64,000 nt of DNA from Paenibacillus nanensis (GCF_003583765.1 NZ_QXQA01000001.1:620001-684000); one strand, 5' to 3'; numbered from the stretch's first letter, positions 53,871-64,000 are shown. Numbers and translations are program-made. The notes: a model not told the origin generated them from the sequence alone.

Positions 53871-56091
53871 GGAGCCGACGGCAGAACAAATCGCGGACCA
53901 ACGCATTTACACGCAATTCGGTGTAACAGACCACGAGTATGAACTCATTTGCGGTTTCCTGGGACGCAAGCCAAACTACACGGAAATCGGCGTATTCAGC
54001 GTCATGTGGTCGGAGCACTGCTCCTACAAAAACTCCAAGCCGATCCTGAAAAAGTTCCCGATCACCGGAGAACGCGTTCTCATGGGTCCAGGCGAAGGCG
54101 CGGGTATCGTCGACATCGGCGACAACCAAGCCGTTGTTTTCAAAATCGAATCGCATAACCATCCGTCCGCAGTTGAGCCATATCAAGGCGCGGCAACGGG
54201 CGTAGGCGGCATCATTCGCGACATCTTTTCGATGGGCGCGCGTCCTGTCGCTCTCCTGAACAGCTTGCGTTTCGGCAACCTGAACAACGAGCGCGTGAAA
54301 TACTTGTTCGAAAACGTCGTAAGCGGCATCGCCGGCTACGGCAACTGCATCGGCATTCCGACTGTTGCGGGCGAAGTCATGTTCGACGAGAGCTACGAAG
54401 GCAATCCGCTCGTTAACGCGATGTGCGTCGGTCTCATCGACCATGATAAAATCCAGCGCGGCGTCGCCAAAGGCGTCGGCAATCCCGTCTTCTACGTCGG
54501 ACCTGCCACTGGCCGCGACGGTATCCACGGCGCGACATTTGCTTCCGTTGAATTGTCGGAAGAATCCGAAGAGAAGCGCACTGCGGTTCAAGTCGGCGAT
54601 CCGTTCATGGAGAAGCTGGTAATGGAAGCGACGCTCGAGCTGATCAACTCCGGCATCGTCCTTGGCATTCAGGATATGGGAGCGGCGGGCCTAACTTGCT
54701 CCAGCGCGGAGATGGCGTCCAAAGCGGGCAACGGCCTGGAGCTGTACCTCGACGAGGTGCCTCAGCGCGAGACGGGCATGACGCCGTACGAAATGATGCT
54801 GTCCGAATCGCAGGAGCGCATGCTGTTTGTCATCGAGCCGCAGCATGAGGCGCAGGCGAAAGAGATTTTTGACCGTTGGGGCATCATTTGCGCGAAGGTC
54901 GGCAAGGTGACGGACGACGGACGTCTCCGCCTGTTCCACCAAGGCGAGCAAGTAGCGGACATGCCGGTCAAGGCGCTTGTCGACGAGTGCCCGGTATATA
55001 ACAAGCCGTCCGCTGAACCGGCTTACTTCCGCGAGAGCGCGTCGATCGACACGGCTGCTTTCCCTGAAATCACCGATCTGAACGGCGCGCTGGAGAAGGT
55101 TCTTGCTTCTCCGACTGTAGCAAGCAAAGAGTGGGTATACAACCAATACGACTACATGGTGCGTACGGCTACGGCAGTTCAGCCGGGCTCCGATGCGGCG
55201 GTTGTATTGATTGACGGCACGCGCAAGGCGCTCGCTATGACAACGGACTGCAACGGACGTTACGTTTACCTCGATCCGGAGATGGGCGGCCGCATCGCGG
55301 TAGCGGAAGCGGCGCGCAACATCGTGTGCTCCGGCGCCGAGCCGCTGGCGATTACGGACAACTTGAACTTCGGCAGCCCGGAGAAGCCGGAAGTGTTCTG
55401 GCAGCTGGAGAAATCCGCCGACGGCATGTCCGAGGCTTGCGTGAAGCTGAATACGCCGGTTATCGGCGGTAACGTCAGCTTGTACAATGAAAACGCAAAA
55501 GGCGCCATCTACCCGACGCCGGTTATCGGCATGGTCGGCCTGGTGCATGACATTAACCATATTACAACGCAAAAGTTCAAAGCCGAAGGCGACGTCATTA
55601 TTCTCGTGGGCGAGACAAAAGCGGAGTTTGGCGGCAGCGAGCTGCAATACGTGTTGAACGGAGCGGCAACAGGCCGTCCGCCGGTTATTGATCTGGATAC
55701 AGAGAAAAAAGTGCAAGACGCCGTGCTCAGCGCGATTCAGAAAGGGCTTGTCGCTTCCGCGCATGACCTGTCCGAAGGCGGCATCGCCGTCGCACTTGCG
55801 GAATCCTGCATCAGCGGCGGCATCGGCGCGAATGTGTCGCTAACAAGCGACCTTCGTCCGGATCATCTTCTGTTCAGCGAATCGCAATCCCGAATTCTGC
55901 TTTCGGCTAAGCCGGACCAAGCAGATGCGCTGACAGCCCTGCTGTCGGAGCAAGGCGTAACCTTCGCAACTATCGGTACAGTTACAGGAAGCAGCCTGAC
56001 AATTAACGTGAACGGCAAAGCCGGCATTAACGCGCCGGTACAACAACTGGAGAAGGTCTGGAAGGATGCGATTCCATGTCTAATGAAGTAA
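53848..56091 (+). CDS. purL: Phosphoribosylformylglycinamidine synthase subunit PurL
   Basis: 747 residues from ATG 53848 (GGAGGG 6 nt upstream). Small-type PurL, the ATP-dependent synthetase that makes FGAM from FGAR. Motifs: [69 protein letters not shown] and a C-terminal [17 protein letters not shown]. The purF start lies 16 bp before its stop. Confidence 0.98.
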   Translation: MAQQLTAKEPTAEQIADQRIYTQFGVTDHEYELICGFLGRKPNYTEIGVFSVMWSEHCSYKNSKPILKKFPITGERVLMGPGEGAGIVDIGDNQAVVFKIESHNHPSAVEPYQGAATGVGGIIRDIFSMGARPVALLNSLRFGNLNNERVKYLFENVVSGIAGYGNCIGIPTVAGEVMFDESYEGNPLVNAMCVGLIDHDKIQRGVAKGVGNPVFYVGPATGRDGIHGATFASVELSEESEEKRTAVQVGDPFMEKLVMEATLELINSGIVLGIQDMGAAGLTCSSAEMASKAGNGLELYLDEVPQRETGMTPYEMMLSESQERMLFVIEPQHEAQAKEIFDRWGIICAKVGKVTDDGRLRLFHQGEQVADMPVKALVDECPVYNKPSAEPAYFRESASIDTAAFPEITDLNGALEKVLASPTVASKEWVYNQYDYMVRTATAVQPGSDAAVVLIDGTRKALAMTTDCNGRYVYLDPEMGGRIAVAEAARNIVCSGAEPLAITDNLNFGSPEKPEVFWQLEKSADGMSEACVKLNTPVIGGNVSLYNENAKGAIYPTPVIGMVGLVHDINHITTQKFKAEGDVIILVGETKAEFGGSELQYVLNGAATGRPPVIDLDTEKKVQDAVLSAIQKGLVASAHDLSEGGIAVALAESCISGGIGANVSLTSDLRPDHLLFSESQSRILLSAKPDQADALTALLSEQGVTFATIGTVTGSSLTINVNGKAGINAPVQQLEKVWKDAIPCLMK

Positions 56092-57557
56092 CCGACCGCC
56101 CGTTGCTTTGGACAGGAAACCATTATAACGAGGGCATCGGCCGGGATGATATTTTCGATAAATTGCGTGAGGAGTGCGGGGTGTTCGGCGTGTTCGGGCA
56201 TCCCGACGCTGCCGGGCTATCTTATTACGGCTTGCATGCTCTTCAGCATCGCGGCGAAGAAAGCGCGGGCATTTGCACCGCGGATTCCCGCGAAGGCGGT
56301 AAATTCAATTACCATCGCGGCATGGGGCTCGTCAAGGAAGTGTTCGACAAGGAAAATCTGGAGAGGCTCTCCGGCGACCGATCGATCGGACACGTCCGCT
56401 ACTCGACTTCAGGGGCAAGCCATCTGGGCAACGCTCAGCCGCTGATTTTCCGTTACCGTGACGGCGATCTGGCCGTTGCGACCAACGGCAATATCGTCAA
56501 CGCTCCGGAAATCCGGCGAGAGCTGGAAATGAGCGGCTCCATCTTCCAAACTTCCAGCGATACCGAAGTAATCGCGCATTTGATCGCGCGTTCGCCGAAG
56601 GATTTTGTAACGGCGGCTAAGGAAGCGCTGCAGCGCATTATCGGCGGGTTCGCATTCCTGATCATGACGAACGATAAGCTGCTCGTCGCATCCGATCCGC
56701 ATGGTCTGCGTCCGCTGGCAATGGCTCGTCTCGGCGACAGCTATGTTTTCGCGTCGGAGACCTGCGCGTTCGAGACGATAGGCGCGGAATATGTGCGGGA
56801 CGTTCAGCCGGGCGAGCTGCTCATTTTGGACGAAGAAGGCTTGCATGAGGACCGTTACGAGACGATTGAACGCAGAGCGACCTGCGCGATGGAATATATT
56901 TATTTTGCCCGCCCGGACAGCGACATTAACGGCATCAACATTCACTCGGCGCGCAAACGGATGGGACAACAGCTGGCGATTGAATCTTTTGTCGATGCCG
57001 ATGTTGTGACAGGCGTCCCTGATTCCAGTATTTCCGCAGCGATCGGTTACGCGGAACAGACAGGTATCCCTTATGAGCTGGGACTCATCAAAAATAAATA
57101 TACCGGACGCACGTTCATCCAGCCGTCACAGGAGCTGCGCGAAAAAGGCGTCAAAATGAAGCTGTCCGCCGTCCGTAAAGTGGTGGAGGGGAAACGCGTC
57201 GTCATGATCGACGATTCGATCGTGCGCGGCACAACGTCTCGCCGGATCGTCAACCTGCTGCGTGAGGCGGGCGCTACAGAGGTGCATGTGCGCATCACAT
57301 CGCCGCCGTTCAAAAATCCTTGCTACTACGGCATCGATACGCCCGACCGCAAGGAGCTGATCGCTTCTTACCGCACGGTAGAGGAGATCCGCAAGGAAAT
57401 TAATGCAGATTCGCTCTCCTTCCTGTCGGAGGAAGGGTTCGTCGATTCGGTAGGCGGCAACGATGGCGCATATAATCGCGGCTTATGCCTTGCTTGCTTC
57501 GACAACGACTACCCAACTCCGGTGAATGAAGAGTCGGATAAAAGCTGCAGCTGCTAG
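56076..57557 (+). CDS. purF: Amidophosphoribosyltransferase
   Basis: 493 residues. It catalyses the committed step, forming phosphoribosylamine from PRPP and glutamine. The class II amidotransferase nucleophile is Cys34 in [12 protein letters not shown], so a 33-residue propeptide must be removed, longer than the 11 residues known for Bacillus subtilis. Other motifs: GHVRYSTSG, the PRPP loop [15 protein letters not shown], and cysteines in [10 protein letters not shown] and [13 protein letters not shown] that ligate the [4Fe-4S] cluster. The protein ends KSCSC. Array 5 begins just after the stop. Confidence 0.97.
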   Translation: MSNEVTDRPLLWTGNHYNEGIGRDDIFDKLREECGVFGVFGHPDAAGLSYYGLHALQHRGEESAGICTADSREGGKFNYHRGMGLVKEVFDKENLERLSGDRSIGHVRYSTSGASHLGNAQPLIFRYRDGDLAVATNGNIVNAPEIRRELEMSGSIFQTSSDTEVIAHLIARSPKDFVTAAKEALQRIIGGFAFLIMTNDKLLVASDPHGLRPLAMARLGDSYVFASETCAFETIGAEYVRDVQPGELLILDEEGLHEDRYETIERRATCAMEYIYFARPDSDINGINIHSARKRMGQQLAIESFVDADVVTGVPDSSISAAIGYAEQTGIPYELGLIKNKYTGRTFIQPSQELREKGVKMKLSAVRKVVEGKRVVMIDDSIVRGTTSRRIVNLLREAGATEVHVRITSPPFKNPCYYGIDTPDRKELIASYRTVEEIRKEINADSLSFLSEEGFVDSVGGNDGAYNRGLCLACFDNDYPTPVNEESDKSCSC

Positions 57558-57570
57558 CGTCAACTTGCGT

Positions 57571-58040
57571 GGCTATGAGTCGGCTACGCCGCCTTATACA
57601 CGCCGGTTGGTGCTAGGTTGAGGAATTAAGTTGGTAGTAACGCCTTAATTGGGGCCGTTTGTGTGAATCGGGCGATATAAGTCGGCTACGCCGCTATAAA
57701 CATGCCGGTTGGTGCTGGGTTGAGGAATTAAGATGGTAGTAACGCCTTAGCTGGGGCCGTTTGTGTGAATCGGGCGATATAAGTCGGCTACGCCGCTTTA
57801 AACATGCCGGTTGGTGATGGGCTGAGGAATGAAGATGGTAGTAACGCCTTAACTGGGGCTGTTTGTGTGAATCGGGCGATATAAGTCGGCTACGCCGCTT
57901 TAACACGTCGCTTGGTGCTAGGCTGAGGAATTAAGATGGTTACAACACCTTAATTATGACGGTTCATGCGAATTGGGGGAAATAAGTCGGTCACACCGCC
58001 TTGCCGCATCGTATGATGGAAACCGCTCTAACTGAGGAAC
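57571..58040. repeat. Tandem array of 102-bp units (2 x 51) after purF (array 5)
   Basis: GTCGGCTACG starts at 57579, 57681, 57783 and 57885, exactly 102 bp apart; a degenerate fifth copy starts at 57986. The unit includes CCGGTTGGTGCTGGGTTGAG, GATGGTAGTAACGCCTTAA, and GTTTGTGTGAATCGGGCGA blocks. The GGTAGTAACG and CTTAACTGG pieces resemble parts of array 1. No ribosome-binding site or coding pattern is seen. Confidence 0.88.
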
Positions 58041-58090
58041 CTTATCCGAACCCAAACTAACTAATATGACTTTGAATCGACCGTTCGATC

Positions 58091-58440
58091 GCAATAAGCG
58101 CGCCACACGAGCTTAAAAGCTCGCAACGGGCTGCAGCGATCGCAATAAGCGCGCCACACGAGCTTAAAAGCTCGAAGCGGGCAACAGCGAGCACAATAAG
58201 CGCGTCAGATGAGCTTAAAAGCTCGCAAAAGGCTGCTGCGATCGCAATAAGCGCGTGAGATGAGCTTAAAAGCTCGCAACGGGCTGGAGCGAGCACAATA
58301 AGCGCGCCACGCGAGCTTAAAAGCTCGCAACGGGATGCAGCAAGCGCAATAAGCGCGCCACACGAGCTTAAAAGCTCGAAGCGGGCTGCAGCGATCGCAA
58401 TAAGCGCGCCACACGAGCTTACCTGCAACGAAGCAAGACA
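58091..58440. repeat. Tandem array of seven 51-bp units before purM (array 6)
   Basis: CAATAAG recurs at 58092, 58143, 58194, 58245, 58296, 58347 and 58398, always 51 bp apart. Each unit contains TAAGCGCGCCACACG followed by the hairpin CGAGCTT-AA-AAGCTCG and a variable GCAACGGGCTGCAGCGATC block. TAAGCGCGCCACACG is the exact reverse complement of a 15-mer in array 1. The last unit lacks the second hairpin arm. With array 5 it fills the 917-bp purF-purM gap. Confidence 0.92.
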
Positions 58441-58474
58441 TGTATCATGAGAACGAAATAAGGAGTGGACCCAT

Positions 58475-59518
58475 TTGTCAGAAGCGTACAAGAAGGCCGG
58501 CGTTGACATTGCGGCGGGCAATGAAGCCGTTGAGCGGATGAAGAAGCATGTGAAGAGAACGTACCGTCCGGAGGTGCTGGCGGAGCTCGGCGGCTTCGGC
58601 GGTCTGTTCAGCCTGAACAAGGACAAATACGAGGAGCCCGTGCTCGTCTCCGGGACGGATGGCGTCGGCACGAAGCTGAAGCTTGCTTTTGCGATGGACA
58701 AGCATGACACAATCGGTATCGACGCGGTGGCGATGTGCGTGAATGACATTATCGTGCAGGGCGCGGAGCCGCTGTTCTTCCTCGATTACCTCGCATGCGG
58801 CAAAGTCGTGCCGGAGAAAATCGAAGCGATCGTCAAAGGCATCTCCGAAGGCTGCGTGCAGTCCGGCTGCGCGCTGATCGGCGGCGAAACGGCTGAAATG
58901 CCGGGCATGTACAGCGAAGACGAATACGATATCGCGGGGTTCACCGTCGGCATCGTCGACAAGAAAAAAATGATCGACGGCTCCACGATCAAGCCGGGCG
59001 ACGCAGTTCTCGGCTTCGCGTCGAGCGGCATTCACAGCAACGGCTTCTCGCTCGTTCGCCGTCTGCTGCTTGAGGAAGCGGGTTACTCGTTGGATCAGCA
59101 GCTTCCTGAGCTGGGCGGCGCAAAGCTGGGCGACGTGCTGCTCGAGCCAACCCGCATTTATGTGAAGCAAGCGTTGGCGTTGATCGACAAAGTGACGGTC
59201 AAAGGCATGGCGCACATTACAGGCGGCGGCTTTATCGAAAATATTCCGCGCGTTCTGCCGGAAGGCGTTAATGTGGAAATCAACTACGGCTCGTGGCCGA
59301 TTCTGCCGATCTTCGGACTCATGCAGGAAAAAGGAAACATCAGCAACCGCGACATGTTTACGACTTTCAACATGGGCATCGGACTTGTTATCGTCGTGCC
59401 TGCGGACCAGGCGGAGCAAGCGCTTGCTGCAGCTGCCGAGCTTGGCGAGAATGCCTACCGCATCGGCACGGTGACTGAAGGCAGCCGTATCGTAACGTTC
59501 CAAGGAGCTGACGTCTAA
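58475..59518 (+). CDS. purM: Phosphoribosylformylglycinamidine cyclo-ligase (AIR synthase)
   Basis: 347 residues, TTG start at 58475 with AAGGAG 9 nt upstream. It closes FGAM to AIR with ATP. Motifs: [89 protein letters not shown] and [14 protein letters not shown]. Stop and purN start overlap by one base. Confidence 0.97.
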   Translation: MSEAYKKAGVDIAAGNEAVERMKKHVKRTYRPEVLAELGGFGGLFSLNKDKYEEPVLVSGTDGVGTKLKLAFAMDKHDTIGIDAVAMCVNDIIVQGAEPLFFLDYLACGKVVPEKIEAIVKGISEGCVQSGCALIGGETAEMPGMYSEDEYDIAGFTVGIVDKKKMIDGSTIKPGDAVLGFASSGIHSNGFSLVRRLLLEEAGYSLDQQLPELGGAKLGDVLLEPTRIYVKQALALIDKVTVKGMAHITGGGFIENIPRVLPEGVNVEINYGSWPILPIFGLMQEKGNISNRDMFTTFNMGIGLVIVVPADQAEQALAAAAELGENAYRIGTVTEGSRIVTFQGADV

Positions 59519-60129
59519 TGGCGGCTAAGCGCATTGCGGTGTTCGCTTCGGGACAAGGCTCCAACTTCCAGGCGATTGCGGATGCAGTGCGGGAGGGGAA
59601 GCTCGATGTCAGCATCGAGCTTCTTGTTTGTGACAAGCCGTCTGCTCCCGTAGTCGAACGGGCGAAGCATGCGGGAGTAGACGCCTTTGTGTTCAAACCT
59701 AAGGATTATCCGTCGCGCGAAGCGTACGAGACCGAAATCGCGGAGGAGCTTCGAAAGCGCCAGGTCGATTTGATTGTGCTTGCGGGGTACATGCGCATTT
59801 TAACGCCAACCCTGGTTGAGCCGTACTACGGCCGTATGATCAATATTCACCCTTCGCTTCTGCCGTCTTTCCCTGGCATCAACGCAATTGGGCAAGCGCT
59901 GGAGCACGGCGTCAAGGTTACGGGGGTAACGGTGCATTTCGTGGACGGCGGTCTCGACAGCGGACCGATTATTGCTCAGACGGCGGTCCCCCTATACGAA
60001 GAGGATACGGAGGCTTCGCTTGCGAAGCGAATCCATGAAGCGGAGCAGAAGTTATATCCATACGTGATCGGGCTGATTGCCCAAGAAAAAGTCGCAATTG
60101 AAGGCCGCAAGGTGATTGTAAAGCCGTAA
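59518..60129 (+). CDS. purN: Phosphoribosylglycinamide formyltransferase
   Basis: 203 residues. It transfers the formyl group of 10-formyl-THF to GAR. Motifs: IAVFASGQGSNFQAI, LAGYMRIL, the catalytic Asn-His in INIHPSLLPSFPG, and the Asp in VTVHFVDGGLDSGPII. Starts within the purM stop codon (TAATG). Confidence 0.97.
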   Translation: MAAKRIAVFASGQGSNFQAIADAVREGKLDVSIELLVCDKPSAPVVERAKHAGVDAFVFKPKDYPSREAYETEIAEELRKRQVDLIVLAGYMRILTPTLVEPYYGRMINIHPSLLPSFPGINAIGQALEHGVKVTGVTVHFVDGGLDSGPIIAQTAVPLYEEDTEASLAKRIHEAEQKLYPYVIGLIAQEKVAIEGRKVIVKP

Positions 60130-60210
60130 GAGCTAGAGCTTCTTTAGGCAAAAGAGTAAAGACTGGCGGGCATGATGCCGGCTATTCCACACCACAAGGA
60201 GGATGTTTGC

Positions 60211-61758
60211 GTGGCTATTCGCAGAGCGTTAATCAGCGTGTCCGACAAAACGGGCATCGTCGAGTTTTCGAGAGAATTGGCAAACCAAGGGGTACAAATT
60301 ATTTCGACGGGGGGCACTTTCAGCCTGCTTCAAAAGGAAGGCGTGCCGGTTATCGGCATTTCCGATGTTACGGGCTTCCCGGAAATTTTGGACGGCCGCG
60401 TCAAGACGCTTCATCCCGCCGTGCATAGCGGACTTCTTGCCGTAAGGGACGACGAAGAGCATCAGAAAGCGATGCAAGAGCTCGGTCTGGACTACATCGA
60501 TTTAGTCATCGTCAATCTGTATCCGTTCAAGGAAACGATCGCGAAGCCGGATGTTACGTACGAAGACGCGATCGAAAATATCGATATCGGCGGCCCGACG
60601 ATGCTTCGTTCGGCGGCGAAAAACCATGCTTTCGTTACGGTCGTGGTCGATGCCGGCGACTATGGCGCCGTTCTGGAAGAAGTGAAAGCGCAGGGCGATA
60701 CTACGCTGGAAACACGCAAACGCCTCGCGGCGAAAGTGTTCCGCCACACGGCTTCTTATGACGCGCTGATCTCCGACTATCTGTCCAAGCAGACAGGTGA
60801 GCCGCTTCCGGAAACCTACACCGTGACATACGAGAAGGTTCAGGATCTGCGCTACGGAGAGAACCCTCACCAGAAAGCGGCGTTCTACCGTAAGCCGCTT
60901 GCGGCATCCGGCAACGTGACGACAGCGGAGCAGCTTCACGGCAAAGAGCTGTCCTACAACAACATTAACGACGCCAACGCGGCGCTTGCGATTTTGAAGG
61001 AATTCGATGAGCCGGCCGTTGTTGCGGTCAAGCATATGAATCCATGCGGCGTAGGGATCGGCGCGAACATCCATGAGGCGTACAAAAAGGCTTATGAAGC
61101 GGATCCAACCTCCATCTTCGGCGGCATCGTCGCGGCTAACCGCACGATTGGAGCGGATACGGCAGAGCTGCTCGGCAGCATCTTCCTGGAAATCATTATC
61201 GCGCCCGACTTTACGCCGGAAGCGCTCGACATCCTGACGAAAAAGAAAAATATCCGCCTGATGAAGCTCGGCGAGCTGACTGCAGCGGCTGAACGCAAGG
61301 CGGAGTGGGTTGTAACCTCGGTAGACGGCGGTATGCTCGTACAGGAGAGCGACGTGCACACCATTTCCGGAACGGACCTTAAGGTCGTTACGAACCGTAA
61401 GCCGACGGAAGAGGAATTGAAGCAGCTTCTATTCGGCTGGAAGGTCGTCAAGCATGTGAAGTCGAACGCCATCCTGCTTGCGAAGGACGATATGACCGTC
61501 GGCGTCGGCGCCGGACAAATGAACCGTGTAGGCGCAGCGCGCATCGCGGTTGAGCAGGCGGGCGAAAAAGCGGCCGGTTCCGTACTCGCTTCCGACGCTT
61601 TCTTCCCAATGGGCGATACCGTAGAGCTGGCGGCGAAAGCGGGCATTACAGCCATTATCCAGCCAGGCGGCTCCATTAAGGACGAAGAGTCGATCGCGGC
61701 GGCGAACGCGCACAATATCGCGATGGTATTTACAGGCGTACGCCATTTCAAGCACTAA
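60211..61758 (+). CDS. purH: Bifunctional AICAR transformylase / IMP cyclohydrolase
   Basis: 515 residues from the GTG at 60211, 8 nt after AAGGAGG. The N-terminal IMP cyclohydrolase (about 1-195: [52 protein letters not shown]) is followed by AICAR transformylase ([65 protein letters not shown]). It performs the last two steps to IMP. Confidence 0.97.
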   Translation: MAIRRALISVSDKTGIVEFSRELANQGVQIISTGGTFSLLQKEGVPVIGISDVTGFPEILDGRVKTLHPAVHSGLLAVRDDEEHQKAMQELGLDYIDLVIVNLYPFKETIAKPDVTYEDAIENIDIGGPTMLRSAAKNHAFVTVVVDAGDYGAVLEEVKAQGDTTLETRKRLAAKVFRHTASYDALISDYLSKQTGEPLPETYTVTYEKVQDLRYGENPHQKAAFYRKPLAASGNVTTAEQLHGKELSYNNINDANAALAILKEFDEPAVVAVKHMNPCGVGIGANIHEAYKKAYEADPTSIFGGIVAANRTIGADTAELLGSIFLEIIIAPDFTPEALDILTKKKNIRLMKLGELTAAAERKAEWVVTSVDGGMLVQESDVHTISGTDLKVVTNRKPTEEELKQLLFGWKVVKHVKSNAILLAKDDMTVGVGAGQMNRVGAARIAVEQAGEKAAGSVLASDAFFPMGDTVELAAKAGITAIIQPGGSIKDEESIAAANAHNIAMVFTGVRHFKH

Positions 61759-61781
61759 TAGAGAAGCGGGGGAAACGAACG

Positions 61782-63047
61782 ATGCGTTTATTGGTCATTG
61801 GCGGCGGCGGACGCGAGCATGCGATCTGCTGGGCGCTCAAGAAAAGCGAGAAGGTCGAGGAGCTGTTCTGCGCGCCCGGCAACGCGGGCATTGCCCAGAT
61901 CGCGGAGTGTGTGCCCATTGCGGTATCGCAGTTCGACGAGCTGACGAGATTCGCCAAGGAAGCGTCGATCGATCTTGTATTCGTCGGTCCGGATGATCCG
62001 CTGGCGGACGGTATCGTCGACGCGTTCGAAGCGGCGGGCATTCCGGCTTTCGGTCCGAACAAGCAGGCAGCGGAGATTGAGGGCAGCAAGATCTTTATGA
62101 AAAACCTGCTCAAAAAATATAACATCCCTACGGCGAAGTACGAAACGTTTACTGACTTTGAAACGGCTTTGACCTACCTCAAGCAGCAGCAAGCGCCGAT
62201 CGTGATTAAAGCGGACGGACTTGCCGCTGGCAAAGGCGTGACGGTTGCGGCAACAATGGAAGAGGCGGAAAAGGCGCTTCGCGAGGCAATGGTCGACAAA
62301 GTGTTCGGAGACGCGGGCAACCAGGTCGTCATTGAGGAGTTTTTGGAAGGACAAGAGATGTCCATTCTGGCGTTTGTCGACGGCGAAACCGTCAAGCCGA
62401 TGGTGCCGGCGCAGGACCATAAGCCGATCTTCGACGGCGACAAGGGACCGAATACGGGCGGCATGGGCACCTATACGCCGCTGCCGCATATCGAGCAGAG
62501 CGTTATCGACGACGCTATCGTGAACATTATTATTCCTACCGCCAAAGCGATGGTCAGCGAAGGCCGGCCGTTCCGCGGCGTATTGTTCGCAGGCCTTATG
62601 ATTACAAAGGACGGTCCGAAGACGATCGAATTCAATGCGCGGATGGGCGACCCGGAGACGCAGGTCGTGCTGCCGCGCCTTAAGACGGATCTGGTCGATA
62701 TCGTGCTGGCGGCGATGAACGGACGCCTCGGCGAGCTTAACATCGAATGGAGCGACGAGGCAGCGGTTTGCGTTATCGCCGCTTCGGAAGGTTACCCCGG
62801 CTCGTATCCGAAAGGCCGCGCCATTACCGGCATCGCGGAAGCGGAAGCGCAAGGCGCGCTTGTGTTCCACGCCGGGACGGCGCTGAAAGACGGCGAGCTT
62901 GTAACGAGCGGCGGCCGCGTGCTCGGCATCGTTGGCCGCGGCCGCGACATCGCGGAGGCTCGCGCAAGAGCGTACGAAGCCGTAAGCGTAATTCACTTTG
63001 AAGGCATGCAAAACCGCACGGATATTGCCGCAAAGGCGCTGAGATAG
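61782..63047 (+). CDS. purD: Phosphoribosylamine-glycine ligase
   Basis: 421 residues, ATP-grasp enzyme making GAR from phosphoribosylamine and glycine. Motifs: LLVIGGGGREHAICWAL, VGPDDPLADGIVD, IVIKADGLAAGKGVTVA, EEFLEGQEMSILAFVDG, DKGPNTGGMGTYTP and KTIEFNARMGDPETQ. Last gene of the pur operon, followed by a strong terminator. Confidence 0.97.
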   Translation: MRLLVIGGGGREHAICWALKKSEKVEELFCAPGNAGIAQIAECVPIAVSQFDELTRFAKEASIDLVFVGPDDPLADGIVDAFEAAGIPAFGPNKQAAEIEGSKIFMKNLLKKYNIPTAKYETFTDFETALTYLKQQQAPIVIKADGLAAGKGVTVAATMEEAEKALREAMVDKVFGDAGNQVVIEEFLEGQEMSILAFVDGETVKPMVPAQDHKPIFDGDKGPNTGGMGTYTPLPHIEQSVIDDAIVNIIIPTAKAMVSEGRPFRGVLFAGLMITKDGPKTIEFNARMGDPETQVVLPRLKTDLVDIVLAAMNGRLGELNIEWSDEAAVCVIAASEGYPGSYPKGRAITGIAEAEAQGALVFHAGTALKDGELVTSGGRVLGIVGRGRDIAEARARAYEAVSVIHFEGMQNRTDIAAKALR

Positions 63048-63066
63048 TCTATCCAACAATAGGAAG

Positions 63067-63123
63067 AAGCCTGTTTCCGAAGCGGGGCGAGAGAACCTCG
63101 CCCAATCGGAACAGGCTTTTTTT
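63067..63123 (+). terminator. pur operon terminator
   Basis: Long composite stem: AAGCCTGTT and CCGA pair with TCGG and AACAGGCTT, capped by GGGCGAG / CTCGCCC, followed by seven or more T residues. Confidence 0.93.
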
Positions 63124-63254
63124 CACTATAGGAGATCGTTTATCCGAAAAATTATCCCTAACATATTGGCTCGGTGGCGATGCATATATTCATTTAACAG
63201 CGAACGGAGAACCGCCGCAAATCATGTTTCCGCACATCCATACCCGTTATTTGC

Positions 63255-63290
63255 ACCCCTGTTTTCTGTCGGATGAAAACGGGGTTTTTT
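63255..63290 (+). terminator. Second terminator-like hairpin before the deacetylase gene
   Basis: ACCCC-T-GTTTTC / GAAAACGGGGT arms (one bulge) and six T residues. It may mark a backup terminator or the attenuator of the next gene. No clear promoter is seen between it and the next start. Confidence 0.6.
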
Positions 63291-63386
63291 GTCGCAGCAA
63301 AGCGAATCATGTTACTAATTTGTAACTCTCTAAACCTATCGTTCTATTAAGATAAAACTATCAGCGGAATAGAAGGTGTGAGCGAA

Positions 63387-64000
63387 GTGGAGAGGAAAAA
63401 AAGAACGGGTTTGCGGAGGCTGTTAGCGCTTGTGGCGTTGATGACGGTAATGGGCTGGACGGCAGGCTGCGCGGCCAGTCAGTCGATTGGTCTGTCGGCG
63501 CTGTTGCCGGCTAAGGAGGAAGCTTTGCTCCCTAATGAAGAACAGCAAGTAGAAGAGACGACCGGCGGCGCTTCGGGAGGTTCTACCGCTGTATATGTGC
63601 CGGAGTCCAGCGCGGAAGATCAGGAGTTTGTAATTAAGCCGGCGGATATACCGGCCGAAGAGGATGAGGAAGAAGTTATCGTCGTTGATCTGCCGGAACA
63701 AGAGGCGGAGGGAGAGACGGATCTCTCAGAGGGCACGGGCAGCGCTGTGCCTGAACCGTCAGATACCGATGTGCAGGAAGAGACTGCCGAGGAGACGGAT
63801 TCCGGTAACGTGGACCCCGATGCCCCTGCCGTAGATCAAGAGCAAAAGCAGGCTGCGCTTACGTTCGACGACGGCCCGGATGCTAAATATACTACGGCAA
63901 TTTTAGATATATTAAAGGAAAAGGGAGTTAAGGCGACATTTTTTGTCGTGGGCTCGCAGGTCGAAAAATATCCGGATGTGATGAAACGAATCATTGAAGA
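63387..64000 (+). CDS. NodB-type polysaccharide deacetylase lipoprotein, 3' part beyond window
   Basis: Open from the GTG at 63387 (AAGGTG 8 nt upstream) to the window end, 204 codons. An N-terminal membrane stretch with a lipobox-like TAGC (LALVALMTVMGWTAGC) predicts a lipid-anchored protein. About 125 residues of very acidic linker follow (EDEEEVIVVDLPEQEAEG, EETAEETDSG), then the NodB domain begins: ALTFDDGPDAKYTTAILDIL, KGVKATFFVVGSQVEKYP. The catalytic histidine motif and C-terminus are cut off. Architecture resembles the deacetylase at 6394. Confidence 0.85.
   Translation, partial: MERKKRTGLRRLLALVALMTVMGWTAGCAASQSIGLSALLPAKEEALLPNEEQQVEETTGGASGGSTAVYVPESSAEDQEFVIKPADIPAEEDEEEVIVVDLPEQEAEGETDLSEGTGSAVPEPSDTDVQEETAEETDSGNVDPDAPAVDQEQKQAALTFDDGPDAKYTTAILDILKEKGVKATFFVVGSQVEKYPDVMKRIIE

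Noticed and set aside
58040..58052. Single PurBox-like core CCGAAC between arrays 5 and 6
   Set aside because: Flanks do not match the consensus and there is no inverted partner at the right distance.
13122..58440. Tandem arrays as CRISPR loci
   Set aside because: The segments between hairpins are themselves repeated, not unique spacers, and no cas genes are present.
61788..63059. 423-codon frame antisense to purD
   Set aside because: High-GC shadow of a well-conserved gene; no ribosome-binding site and no recognisable protein features.

Overview
The window reads as chromosome of an endospore-forming Gram-positive bacterium of the Paenibacillaceae type (Paenibacillus, Cohnella or a close relative). 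This is inferred from strong AGGAGG ribosome-binding sites with occasional GTG/TTG starts, a mid-50s GC impression, S-layer-homology (SLH) domains, copper-amine-oxidase-N domains on secreted proteins, a GsaB-type aminomutase, a LysM/GH18 spore-type hydrolase, and an uninterrupted Bacillus-style purine gene order. No phage, insertion sequence, tRNA, rRNA or CRISPR array was seen.

Layout. 1-2.4 kb: hemL/gsaB (cut by the window edge) and a LytR-CpsA-Psr protein, both minus. 2.6-5.7 kb: ABC exporter (ATPase plus two permeases) and a Bcp peroxiredoxin. 5.7-6.2 kb: tandem repeats. 6.4-13 kb: NodB deacetylase, then a MoxR / DUF58 / transglutaminase operon. 13.1-14.8 kb: a large hairpin array. 14.9-16.5 kb: guaA. 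16.7-25.8 kb: DUF2935 protein, small membrane protein, SLH/GH43 arabinanase-like protein, membrane-anchored Mrr-like nuclease, and an acyltransferase coupled to a chemoreceptor. 26-29.3 kb: AraC regulator, BadF-type sugar kinase, GH4 glycosidase. 29.6-36 kb: nirBDC-cobA nitrite assimilation (minus), diverging from an ANTAR regulator and a TrpD2-like gene. 36.1-37.8 kb: guanine riboswitch and purine permease. 38.3-41.3 kb: pxpABC (5-oxoprolinase) and DinB. 41.4-47.7 kb: NAGPA-type protein, coiled-coil protein, MsrAB, nitroreductase, TraB-like protein, LysM-GH18. 47.9-63.1 kb: PurBoxes, guanine riboswitch and purEKBC-[array]-SQLF-[arrays]-MNHD. 63.4 kb to the end: a second NodB lipoprotein, truncated.

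The purine theme is coherent: guaA, the purine permease and the complete IMP pathway lie here, with two C74-type guanine aptamers and a PurR-type box pair. The nitrite operon has a leader that fits ANTAR-controlled antitermination, and the ANTAR gene is its divergent neighbour.

The most unusual signal is non-coding. Tandem arrays at 5.7, 13.1, 29.4, 52.2, 57.6 and 58.1 kb look different from each other but all repeat every 51 bp (or 102 = 2 x 51). The 13.1 and 52.2 kb arrays share one 27-nt hairpin in opposite orientation, and the 5.7 and 58.1 kb arrays share an exact 15-mer in opposite orientation. Two of these loci split the purine operon.
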